Positions 11,641 through 20,017 of a stretch of 64,000 nucleotides of DNA are shown here, one piece after another; position 1 is the stretch's first letter, and each line of letters opens with the position of its first letter. The stretch is taken from the NCBI GenBank assembly GCA_963762075.1, contig CAVXJC010000008.1, positions 62,001-126,000 on the forward strand, read 5' to 3'. This DNA is from JAOUEA01 sp963762075. Its GTDB lineage: Bacteria > Actinomycetota > UBA4738 > HRBIN12. The translations under genes were made by a program, and so were the position numbers. Below the pieces are notes generated by a model. The model did not search any database. It was not told where the DNA came from and saw only the letters and a list, made by a program, of their open reading frames with translations.

Positions 11641-13533
11641 GCGCTCGAGTCTAGTCCCGCCCACCGCAAGCTCGATGCCGGGGACCGGGACGAGCGTCTG
11701 ATCAGGTTCGCGCCGCCATCGACGTCGATGACCTCGAGGATCTCGTCGCGGACGAGCTCATCGCGGGCGATGAGCGCGTCGCGCAGGGCGGCGTGGACGT
11801 CGCGCGTTCAGCTCCAGCACCTCGCGCACGCGCTGACGCTGCTCCTCGAGGATGTCCTCGACCCGCTGGCGTGCCTTCCTTGTCGGCGAGCACCTTGCCG
11901 ACGAGGTTCGACCCGCCGATCGGACCGTCGGCGATCGCATCGAAGCGAGATCAACGAGCCTGCCATGCCGAAGGACCCGACCATGTTGGCGGCGAGCGTC
12001 GGTCGCGTGAGCGAGATCACCGGCCGGTCCGGTTCCCGTGTCGCCGATGCAGAGCTCTTCGGCAACCAGACCGCCGAGCGCGATCGCGATGCCCGACTCG
12101 ATCTCGCTGCGGGTCCGGGTGAACCGCTCCTCCGAGTCGCCGTGGGCGAGCAGGCCGAGCGATGCGCTCGCTTGATGATCGACAGCACCTCGAGCCGGCG
12201 GTTCTGGCCCACGAAGTAGGCGACGGTCGCGTGCCCGGCCTCGTGCGTCGCCACCGCTTCACGATCCTGGTCGGTGTAGACGACCGGCTGCTTCAGCCCG
12301 ATCTCCTCATTGAACTTCGCCTCGATCACATCGTCGAAGTTCATCTCGCGCCGTCCTTCGCGCAGCGCGACGAGCAGACCTTCGTCGAAGAGATGCTCGA
12401 TCATCACGGGCGTGTAGCCGAAGGTCTCGTACGCGATGCGCTCGCGCATGGAGCGGTCGTCGAGCTGCTGGTGGTGACGCTTGCGATCGAGGAAGAAGTC
12501 GATCAGGTCGAGGCGGCCCGGCTTCGTCGGCACGTCGAAGTACAGGCGGCGGTCGAATCGTCCGGGACGCACGAGCGCGGGGTCGAGCGCGTCGCCGCGG
12601 TTCGTCGCCGCGATCAGCAGGATGTTGTGGTACTCCGACTTGATCGCCGTGAGCTGCCGATCGCTCGGAAGGTAGCCGTTGACCCACCCGATCAGGCGAG
12701 CGCGCATGCGCTTGCGCAACGGTGGCTGATCGAACGACTGCAGCTGGATCAGCAGCTCGTTCACCATCGCGCTGCTGTCGCCCGAGCCCATGAACGCCGA
12801 CGTGGTGCGCGCGAGACCGTCCGGCCGTCGCCGGAGGACGAGGAGCTCACGGCGCCGCGGCTCGCACCGATCGCGTCGATCTCCTCGATGAAGCCGATCG
12901 CGCCCCCTTCCTTGCGCGCGGCCTTGCGCAGCGCCTTGAAGTACGAGCGGATCCGATAGGCGCTCATGCCCTGCCACATCGACTGGAACGCCGGCGAAGC
13001 GATGAACAGGAACGGCACGCCCGGCCTGCTTGGCCATCGCCTTGGCCAGGTAGGTCTTGCCGGTGCCCGGCGGTCCCTCGAACAGGATGCCCCGCCGCGG
13101 GGTGCCGCCGAGCTCCTCTCTGGAACGTCGCGTATCCCAGGAAGACGTCGAGCGATCGCACGACCTCGTCGACCTGCATGTCGAGGCCCTTGATGTCGGT
13201 GAGTCCGGTCTCGACCTGCTCGGGTACACGGTCACGTGGGGCGAGCGCCCGTTGATCAGCGGCATCGCGAACATCACGCTGACGGCGAGCAGGATGAGCA
13301 CCAGGAACAGCAGCAGGACCGAGTTTGTCGGGCAGCGACGGCGAGGTGATCGGGTTGCCGGAGGAGAGGCGACCCAGAGGTACCAGTCGACGAGGGCGAC
13401 GACGACGATCGCGCGCACGATGCGCTTGAGCTTCGTGCGTTCGCGCTGCCGGAAGACGTCGGCTCGCCCCTGCTTCACGAGCAGCGAATCCTGCGAGCAG
13501 GGCCGCGGCGCCGGCCGGCTCCTTGTTGGACAC
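11637..13533 (-). CDS. FtsH-like membrane AAA+ metalloprotease (frameshifted)
   Basis: GTG 13533 is preceded by a strong GAGGAGG Shine-Dalgarno. Two membrane helices follow (around residues 30-50 and 65-90), then Walker A (FEGPPGTGKTYLAKAMA), a Walker B region GFIEEIDAIGASRG, the second region of homology ATNRGDALDPALVRPGRFD and the zinc motif ATHEAGHATVAYFV. This order is that of FtsH, although length and sequence are divergent from housekeeping FtsH. Breaks occur near 13100-13400, 12830, 13010 and several times between 11750 and 12200. The end is either the TGA at 11702 or, after one more frame change, a TGA overlapping the thiolase start. The Walker B aspartate is replaced by glutamate in this read. 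Confidence 0.78.
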
Positions 13534-13726
13534 GGGCAATCCTCCTCACGCCTTCGTGGGCTCGGAGGCCCCCCAGATGTCGCGCAGGCCATGCGCTCCG
13601 AGGGCACCACCCTACGCCGGGGGACCTCCCCCGGCCATCGGACCTTCGGCCAGAAGACAGCCTCCGGCGCGAACGCTGGCATCGGGCGGCGGAACCCGAG
13701 GGCTCGCCCGAAGCCGTTACAGACCC

Positions 13727-14141
13727 ATGCAGGTCCGCGCTGGCCAGGAAGAAGCAGACTCCGATCAGCGTCGGCGACAAGCGAGTGATCGGGGGCTGCT
13801 GCGAGAGGTGCGCCGGGCGCCGGGTACCGTTCGGCACAGGAGGCCGCGGCGGCGCCCCGGTGCCCGGCATCGCGCCAGACGATCTACGCCTACGAGCGGG
13901 GCGGGCTCGTTCCCTCGCTTGTGCAGTTCCTCGAGCTGGTCGAGTTCTTCGTGCTCGACTCCCCCCCGACGCCGGCGACCGGGCGCGAAACTCGAGCCGG
14001 ACCTGCGAGCGCTCGGCGTCGCGGCGGTCGACGCGAGCGCTCACCCTGCCGGCGTACCACGTCGCCCAGGCGCACGACCTGATCGAGCGCATGCAGCCGA
14101 TCGCGACGGGCGCGAAGCGCCGCCGGACCGACGATGCGTGA
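13727..14141 (+). CDS. XRE/HTH-type transcriptional regulator (frameshifted)
   Basis: Pieces in different frames spell a small helix-turn-helix protein: ARKKQTPISVGDKRV, LLREVRRAPG, then SRQTIYAYERGGLVPSLVQF, a typical XRE recognition helix and following loop, then LELVEFFVLDSPPTP and a C-terminal helix ending IERMQPIATGAKRRRTDDA with TGA at 14139-14141. At least two indels are needed, near 13800-13850 and near 13980-14035. The exact start is uncertain; ATG 13727 is nearby but the better frame begins around 13743. The stop overlaps the start of the epimerase gene, so the two are likely cotranscribed and the regulator may control the neighbouring acyl-CoA genes. Confidence 0.55.
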
Positions 14142-14593
14142 CGGCCAGCTCACCGACGTCGACCACGTGGGCATCGCCGTCGCCCGACCTGGACGCGGCG
14201 GTCGAGCGATACCGGCGACTGCTCGGCGCCGAGCCCGTCGCACCGCGAGCGCGTGGAGGACCAGGGCGTCGAGGAGGTGTTGTTCGCTGTGGGATCGTCC
14301 TACGTGCAGCTGCTCGGCGCGCTCGGACCCGACACGCCGGTCGGGCGCTCGCTCGCGACCCGCGGCCCCGGCCTGCACCACGTCGCCTACCGGGTCGACG
14401 ACGTCGCCGCGGCGCTCGCGCACCTCCGCGACGAGGGGGCGCAGCTCATCGACGAGGCGCCTCGGCGCCGGTTCCCGGGGCACCTCGATCGCGTTCGTGC
14501 ACCCGCGCGCGATGGGCGGCGTGCTCGTCGAGCTCGTGCAGGAACGCTGCGAGCGCTGGCCGAGCCCGACGACGGCCTACGGCAGGTCGGTGA
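14134..14593 (+). CDS. mce: Methylmalonyl-CoA/ethylmalonyl-CoA epimerase (frameshifted)
   Basis: The ATG at 14134 gives MRDGQLTDVDHVGIAV, the first beta strand of a vicinal-oxygen-chelate (glyoxalase-fold) domain with its metal-binding His. After frame changes the protein continues DLDAAVERYRRLLGAEPV, EDQGVEEVLFAVGSSYVQLLG and GPGLHHVAYRVDDVAAALAHL, ending near IAFVHPRAMGGVLVELVQE. This set is that of methylmalonyl-CoA epimerases, which interconvert the (2R) and (2S) forms before the B12 mutase. Breaks lie near 14185, 14243 and 14470. The last in-frame stop is unclear; TGA at 14591-14593 is the nearest. It overlaps the end of the opposite ccr gene slightly. Confidence 0.82.
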
Positions 14594-15826
14594 GGCCTTC
14601 CCGCGGGGCGTTGACAGCACCGTCACGTTGCCCTCGGGGAGCTCCCCGTCGCCCATCAGCTGGTGCGCGTGCCCGGCTCTGTCGTAGGGGTAGACCTCGC
14701 CGAGCGTCGTGCGGATCTTGCCGTCGCGCACGAGCTCGTTGAACGCCGCCGCCTGCTCGTCGTTGAACAGGTGCGAGCCCTGGTAGCGCTTCTGCATGGT
14801 ACCAGAGGTAGCGCACGTCGACCATCGTGTCGTAGCCCGCTGGTCCCGGCGCAGATCACGACCATGCCGCCGCGGTCGGCCACGAAGATCGAGGTCGGGA
14901 TCGTGTCCTCGCCCGGGTGCTCGAAGACGATCCGCGGGCTCGTCTGCTCGCCCAGCACGTCCCAGATCGCCTTGCCGAACGCCTTCGCGCCGTCGAACCA
15001 CGTCCTTCCACTCGGGGCTGTCCCAGGCCGGCGGGACGCCCCAGTGCGTCGAAGTCCTTGCGGTTGATGTAGCCGACCGCGCCGAGCTGCTGTCGCGTAC
15101 TCGCCCTTCTCCTCGCTGCTCACGACCGCGACGGCCGGCCACCGGCGTTCGCGACGAGCTGGACGGCGAGCGAGCCGAGCCCGCCGCTCGCGCCCCACAC
15201 GAGCACGACGTCGCCCGGCTCCACGGTGTGCGGGGGCCAGCCGAAGAGCATGCGGTAGGCGGTGGCGCCGGTGAGCGTCGGCGCCGCAGCCTCCTCCCAC
15301 GTGAGGAAGTCCGGCCTTCGGCAGGCACTGGTGCGCCTGCACCTTGCAGAACTGCGCGAACGATCCCCAGCAGGTGTCGTAGCCCCAGACGCGGAAAGAC
15401 GCGGCGAGGCCCGGGATCCTTGCCGGCCACGCACCCAGGGGTCGTCGAGGTCCCATTGGCCCGCATGCACGACGACGCGGTCGCCGACCTCGCACGTTCG
15501 TGACCTCGTCGCCGATCGCGTACACGATGCCCGACGCGTCGGAGCCCACGATGTGGAAGTCGGTCGGCTCACCCCACCGCGCCTGGGTCTTCGTGACGTC
15601 GACCGGCACGCCGCGCGCGGCCCAGACGTTGTTGAAGTTCACGCCCGCGGCCATGACCATCACGAGCGCGTCGTGGGGACCGAGCTCGGGAACGTCGATC
15701 ACCTCGTCTTGGATCGCCGTTCTCGGGGTCGCCGTAGCGATCAGGACGCACGAGCTGCGCGTGCATCTGCTTCGGCACCTCACCGATCGGAGGGATCTCA
15801 CCGATGTCGTACAGATCCTTGCCCAT
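14577..15826 (-). CDS. ccr: Crotonyl-CoA carboxylase/reductase (frameshifted)
   Basis: The start ATG 15826 gives MGKDLYDIGEIPPIGEVP, the characteristic N-terminus of Ccr. Recognisable blocks follow: GPHDALVMVMAAGVNFNNVW, HIVGSDASGIVYAIG, RVWGYDTCWGSFAQFCKVQ, FDGAKAFGKAIWDVLGEQ and RIVFEHPGEDTIPTSIFV, with the C-terminus GNVTVL near 14640. This is a zinc-independent MDR reductase that carboxylates crotonyl-CoA to ethylmalonyl-CoA with NADPH. Many indels are needed across 14600-15750. The length of about 416 codons is close to the family. The gene is the signature of the ethylmalonyl-CoA pathway or of extender-unit supply, and the epimerase converges on its 3' end. Confidence 0.88.
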
Positions 15827-15922
15827 GGGTCTCACCCTTCCAGGTTCTTCGGCCAGATTCGGGTCGCCCGGCCTGCCGACAGGTGGGCGCATCGTACCGT
15901 CGGGCTTCGGAAGCGACCTCGG

Positions 15923-16846
15923 TCAAACGGCCGCGGGCAGCTCGGCCACCGGACAGGTCGCCGAGCGTGGGCACCACGAGCAGTAGACCCCCGGCGTGAG
16001 CTCGGGTATCCGACCGTTCGACAGCGCCGCGGCTGCACGTGCGGCTTCGATCGCGCGGTCTGCGGCGTGCTGCAAGATCTCCTCGGTCACGTCCTCTGCC
16101 TGCCAGGTGCCACTCTCGAGGAACAACGACGCAGCCCGGTACGGCGGCACACCGAATCGGAGGGTCATGACGAGGGCGTAGAAGCGCATGTCTTCGGCGA
16201 ACTCGGGGTAGGCCGAACCGGTCTTCAGGTCGACCACGAGCCGCGTCGCCCGGTTGGGTTCGAGCCGATCGGGCACACCCAGGACGAGGTCGATCTGTCC
16301 GGACAGCACCAGGTCGCCACCGAGCAGCTCGGCCCGCACCCTGAGCTCGCTGATCGGCGACAGCTCTCGCCGCAGGGGCTTCAGCGGTGGGAACGACCCT
16401 TGGAACAGGGTCACGCGCCGAACGACCTCCATGAGGGCATCGTCTCGATCGGACGGCGTGAGCCCGTTCCAGTACTCCGCGAACCGCTCCTCGCGCTCGA
16501 GCACGCGGCCGACCGCCGCGTGTGAGATCTCGTGCGGATCCAGACCGTCGCGCGCGCCGATCTCGACCTCGATCGCCTTGTGCAGCAGCACCCCGTGGGC
16601 GCTGCGCGCTGTGTGTGCGAAGGGAGGCGCCTCACCGGCGAGCACCGACTGGAACTGGCCCTCACAACGACCATGCTGGTTGAGCTTCTCCTTACCGAGC
16701 CACAGCGGCTCGGCGAGCTCGAGCTCACGGGCAGCCCCTTCGATGCGATCGCGGAGCCGTTGGGCAAGGTCCGCCGGGAACGTCGGCCGCTCACCCCTGC
16801 CGATCAGCCCGTCGAGGGTGCGCCGCTGTGGATCGGTGAGCTGCAC
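15923..16846 (-). CDS. RecB/Cas4-like PD-(D/E)XK nuclease with Fe-S cysteines
   Basis: This 307-residue protein starts at GTG 16846. The nuclease core is visible: LLHKAIEVE (motif H), a long middle, then LSGQIDLVLG (Asp of motif II) and RLVVDLKTGSAY (D-x-K). Four cysteines sit as expected for an Fe-S-bound RecB-family nuclease: one near residue 60 (HGRCEGQF) and three at the C-terminus (YCSWCPRSATCP). Stand-alone proteins like this are known as PD-(D/E)XK or Cas4-like nucleases, with single-strand DNA end trimming as a usual activity. There is no CRISPR array in the window, so a Cas role is unlikely. It is divergent from the DUF2087 regulator with a 27-bp gap. Confidence 0.8.
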   Translation of the reverse strand: MQLTDPQRRTLDGLIGRGERPTFPADLAQRLRDRIEGAARELELAEPLWLGKEKLNQHGRCEGQFQSVLAGEAPPFAHTARSAHGVLLHKAIEVEIGARDGLDPHEISHAAVGRVLEREERFAEYWNGLTPSDRDDALMEVVRRVTLFQGSFPPLKPLRRELSPISELRVRAELLGGDLVLSGQIDLVLGVPDRLEPNRATRLVVDLKTGSAYPEFAEDMRFYALVMTLRFGVPPYRAASLFLESGTWQAEDVTEEILQHAADRAIEAARAAAALSNGRIPELTPGVYCSWCPRSATCPVAELPAAV

Positions 16847-16873
16847 GTGAGCATGGTATGCAAGAGGACCGAC

Positions 16874-17425
16874 ATGGCCGAGACCCCCGACGAGATCCTG
16901 CGCGCTCTCGCCGATCCCGAGCGGTTGGCGATCGCCGGTGCGCTCGCGCTCGGCGATCGATCGGCCGGCGAGCTTTCAGGTGCGATCGATGTGCCGCTCG
17001 CGCGCGTCCGCAAGCATCTGAGCCGGCTCACCTCGACCGGGGTGGTGCGCGTGAACGACGACCGGCACACGTATCGCCTCGACCCCGAAACCCTCCGCTG
17101 GGCCGCCGAGCAGGTCGGGCCGCCACGCGATGCGGGACTCGCCCTCGGCGCCGCCAACGACGACGAGGAGGCCGTGCTGCGGACCTTCTTCCGCAACGGG
17201 CGTCTCGCTGAGATCCCCGCGAAGGAATCCAAGCGACGCATCGTGCTCGAGCGCGTCGCCCTGGAGTTCGAGCCGGGCGAGCGCTACGACGAGAAAGAGG
17301 TCAACGTGATCGTCGGACGCTTCCACAACGACTACGCCGCGTTGCGCCGCTACCTGGTCGACGAGGGCTTCCTCGATCGCGAAGGCGGCGTCTACTGGCG
17401 AGCAGGTGGGCGCGTCGACCTCTGA
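16874..17425 (+). CDS. ArsR-like HTH protein with DUF2087 domain
   Basis: The protein has 183 residues. Residues 1-75 form a winged helix (ILRALADPERLAIAGALALG, then LARVRKHLSRLTSTGVV) like ArsR regulators but without an obvious metal-binding cysteine motif. Residues 90-180 match DUF2087: a conserved GRLAEIPAKESKRRIVLERV, KEVNVIVGRFHNDYAALRRY and LVDEGFLDREGGVYWR. ATG 16874 is chosen because homology starts there; an in-frame ATG at 16853 would add seven residues. DUF2087 proteins are presumed transcription factors of unknown ligand. Its divergent arrangement with the Fe-S nuclease raises the possibility that it regulates that gene. Confidence 0.85.
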   Translation: MAETPDEILRALADPERLAIAGALALGDRSAGELSGAIDVPLARVRKHLSRLTSTGVVRVNDDRHTYRLDPETLRWAAEQVGPPRDAGLALGAANDDEEAVLRTFFRNGRLAEIPAKESKRRIVLERVALEFEPGERYDEKEVNVIVGRFHNDYAALRRYLVDEGFLDREGGVYWRAGGRVDL

Positions 17426-17540
17426 GGTCGACGTTGCGTCGGCGCCGGTGCTAGGGTTCCCGGGTGCCACACCGGCGCGAACCCCTCCTTCCCTCGGCCG
17501 GTGACGCTCGGCGTATGAACTCGACCGGGGGCGAGAGACG

Positions 17541-17990
17541 ATCCTCACATCGACGACACGCACCGCCCGCACGATCCTCGCTGCGCTGACGATCTCGCTG
17601 GTCGCGATGCTGGCGCCCGTCGCATGGGCCGATCACGCCGCCGGGCCATGCGACTTCCATCGCGAGAAGGGTCAGACCGTGCGCCAGCACTCGAGGGCGC
17701 AGATCCGGTGCGCGGTCGCCCGCTGGACAGTGCCCGGGGGAAAGACGGTCGCGCTGTGCATCGCCAAGCGCGAGAGCGGGCTGCTTCCGTGGGCGGAATC
17801 CGGTGACGGGCTCAACAAGGGACTGTTCCAGCAGCATGTGCGCTACTGGGACGGCAACTACGACGCCTATGCCCAACGGGCGTGGCAGCTTCCGAGGCGC
17901 ATCTTGAGTGGACGCACGAACACGATCGTGTCGATCCGCATGGCTCACGACATCGGCTGGGGCCCATGGGGCGGCCGCAACTGCAGCTGA
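17541..17990 (+). CDS. Secreted lysozyme-like (SLT-fold) protein
   Basis: A small protein with a clear export signal: RTILAALTISLVAMLAPVAWA, cleavage after AWA, then about 120 mature residues. The motif LCIAKRESGLLPWAE carries the catalytic-type glutamate of lysozyme/transglycosylase folds, followed by KGLFQQHVRYWDGNYDAYA and HDIGWGPWGGRNC. The only ATG in frame (17607) lies inside the signal peptide. The frame is open from 17505 but holds no ATG, GTG or TTG before that. A GGGGG-GAG purine stretch precedes the ATC at 17541, which would give an ideal signal peptide, so either an ATC start or a miscalled ATG is likely. A muralytic role is inferred. Confidence 0.68.
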   Translation: MLTSTTRTARTILAALTISLVAMLAPVAWADHAAGPCDFHREKGQTVRQHSRAQIRCAVARWTVPGGKTVALCIAKRESGLLPWAESGDGLNKGLFQQHVRYWDGNYDAYAQRAWQLPRRILSGRTNTIVSIRMAHDIGWGPWGGRNCS

Positions 17991-18054
17991 TCTATCGGCG
18001 GAAGTTCGCTCCGATCGCGGCGCCGCCCTCGAGGTGCGGGGCTACACTCCGGTC

Positions 18055-19662
18055 ATGGTGACCACGGACAAGGACCTTCCCACCACCGGTGCCGGGGGCG
18101 ACGAGCCCGACAGGACGGTCGAGGATCGCATCGAGGAGCTCCGCAAGCGCAGGAGGGCGGCCGCGACGCCGGGCGGACGTGACGCCGCGAAGAAACAGCA
18201 CGACAAGGGCAAGCTCACCGCGCGTGAACGCCTCGACGTGTTGATGGACAAGGGGTCGTTCGTCGAGACCGACCCGTTCGCGGTGCATCGCTCGCACGAC
18301 TTCGGCATGGAGCGCAAGCGACCGCCCGGCGACGGCATCATCACCGGGTACGGCACGGTCGACGGACGGAAGGTCTTCGTTGCGAGCCAGGACTTCACCG
18401 TCTTCGGCGGCTCGATGGGTGAGGTGCATGCTCAGAAGGTCACGAAGGTGATGGATCTCGCGATGTCGACCGGCGCGCCGTTCGTCGCGATCAACGACTC
18501 GGGGGGCGCTCGGATCCAAGAGGGCGCGGCGTCGCTCGCCGGTTACGGCTACATCTTCGAGCGGAACGTTCGCGCGAGCGGTGTGATCCCCCAGATCAGC
18601 GTGATCATGGGACCCTGCGCAGGCGGCGCCGTCTACTCCCCCGCCATCACCGACTTCACGTTCATGGTCCGAGAGACCTCGCACATGTTCATCACCGGGC
18701 CCGACGTGATCAAGACGGTGACTGGAGAGGACATCTCCATGGAAGCGCTCGGCGGCGCCATGACGCATGCCACCGAGTCGGGCGTCGCATCGTTCATCGG
18801 TGAGGATGACGAGGACGTACTGAACCGGGTGCGCTACCTGTTGAGCTTCCTGCCTTCGAACAACCTGGAGGATCCGCCTGCGTATGCGGCGACCGACGAC
18901 CCGGGCCGGCACGCCGACGCCCTCACGCACATCGTGCCCGACCGAGCCAAAGAGCCGTACGACATGCACGAGGTGATCCGCTACATCGTGGACGACGGCG
19001 AGTTCCTCGAGGTCTTCCCCTTGTGGGCGATGAGCATCGTGATCGGTTTCGCCAGGCTCGACGGCCGGAGCGTCGGCGTGATCGCGAACCAGCCCAAGGT
19101 ACGTGGAGGCACGCTCGACATCGACGCCAGCGAGAAGGCGAGCCGGTTCGTGCGGTTCTGCGACGCCTTCAACATCCCGATCCTCACGCTCGTCGACGTG
19201 CCCGGGTTCCTGCCGGGCAAGGAACAGGAATACAACGGCATCATCCGCCACGGAGCGAAGCTGCTGTACGCCTTCGCCGAGGCGACCGTGCCGCGCATGA
19301 CGGTGATCACACGCAAGGCATACGGCGGCGCGTACCTCGTCATGAACTCCAAGCACCTGCGTAGCGACGTGTCGTTCGCATGGCCGACCGCTGAGATCGC
19401 GGTCATGGGCGCAGAGGGCGCCGTGAACGTCGTCTTCCGCAAGGAGATCGAGAAGGCGGCCGACTCCGGTCAGAAGAAGGCAGAGCTGATCCGCGAGTAT
19501 CGCGACAAGTTCTCGACGCCGTACGCGGCCGCCGAGCGAGGGTTCATCGATGACGTGATCGAGCCGACCGAGACGCGCACTCGTCTGATCCAGGCGATGC
19601 GCATGCTCTCGACGAAGCGCGAGAGCGTGCCCGCACGCAAACACGGCAACATCCCGTTGTAG
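18055..19662 (+). CDS. pccB: Acyl-CoA (propionyl-CoA) carboxylase beta subunit, carboxyltransferase
   Basis: The protein has 535 residues and the full biotin-dependent carboxyltransferase fold. KQHDKGKLTARERLDVLMD is the standard opening, INDSGGARIQEGAASLAGYG forms the first oxyanion hole region and LVDVPGFLPGKEQEYNGIIR the second, and MNSKHLRSDVSFAWPTAEIA is typical of actinobacterial PccB/AccD. It transfers carboxylate from carboxybiotin to propionyl- or acetyl-CoA. ATG 18055 is chosen because the frame upstream is not conserved. The epsilon subunit follows 49 bp downstream. The biotinylated alpha subunit is not in this window. The product methylmalonyl-CoA would feed the epimerase encoded 4 kb upstream. 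Confidence 0.93.
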   Translation: MVTTDKDLPTTGAGGDEPDRTVEDRIEELRKRRRAAATPGGRDAAKKQHDKGKLTARERLDVLMDKGSFVETDPFAVHRSHDFGMERKRPPGDGIITGYGTVDGRKVFVASQDFTVFGGSMGEVHAQKVTKVMDLAMSTGAPFVAINDSGGARIQEGAASLAGYGYIFERNVRASGVIPQISVIMGPCAGGAVYSPAITDFTFMVRETSHMFITGPDVIKTVTGEDISMEALGGAMTHATESGVASFIGEDDEDVLNRVRYLLSFLPSNNLEDPPAYAATDDPGRHADALTHIVPDRAKEPYDMHEVIRYIVDDGEFLEVFPLWAMSIVIGFARLDGRSVGVIANQPKVRGGTLDIDASEKASRFVRFCDAFNIPILTLVDVPGFLPGKEQEYNGIIRHGAKLLYAFAEATVPRMTVITRKAYGGAYLVMNSKHLRSDVSFAWPTAEIAVMGAEGAVNVVFRKEIEKAADSGQKKAELIREYRDKFSTPYAAAERGFIDDVIEPTETRTRLIQAMRMLSTKRESVPARKHGNIPL

Positions 19663-19711
19663 ACGTGGCTCGCAGAGTGATGGTTCGTTGCGCGGAGCGC
19701 AGGGAGGGTTG

Positions 19712-19981
19712 ATGCCGATCCGCGACGAAGGGGAACGCCGCATCGAGCTTCCCGATGAAACCACGCCCGACGAGGAGCGGGCCATCCTCATGGCTCTCGA
19801 ACGCTACTTCGTGGCGGAGAGTCCCCGCCCCGCGCCTTGGGTGCTGCAGGGCCGCATCGACTCGACGGGATTGGGATCGTTGCAGGCGAGGCGGTATGCG
19901 CGCGAACCGTGGCACGGGCAGCAGGGACCATTCGCGCGCAAGGGCGTGCCTCCGGTGAGTGGGCGAGGCGACGTTCGATAA
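19712..19981 (+). CDS. Acyl-CoA carboxylase epsilon-like subunit
   Basis: An 89-residue protein starting at ATG 19712, with the purine-rich AGGGAGGG just upstream as ribosome-binding site. It contains DEERAILMALERYFVAES and APWVLQGRIDSTGLGSLQ, then a proline-rich C-terminus with PWHGQQGPFARKGVPP. Small epsilon subunits of actinobacterial acyl-CoA carboxylases have the same size, the same position after the beta subunit and a similar pattern (AxxAAL, then W...R and a Trp/Pro-rich tail). They stabilise the alpha6-beta6 complex. The assignment rests on position and pattern because the family is poorly conserved. Confidence 0.62.
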   Translation: MPIRDEGERRIELPDETTPDEERAILMALERYFVAESPRPAPWVLQGRIDSTGLGSLQARRYAREPWHGQQGPFARKGVPPVSGRGDVR

Positions 19982-20017
19982 GCCGTCGCGTGGGGTCCGG
20001 AGCTAGTCTGTTCTGGA

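Noticed and set aside
17992..19791. 599-residue minus-strand open frame
   Set aside because: It is antisense to pccB, with no recognisable fold.
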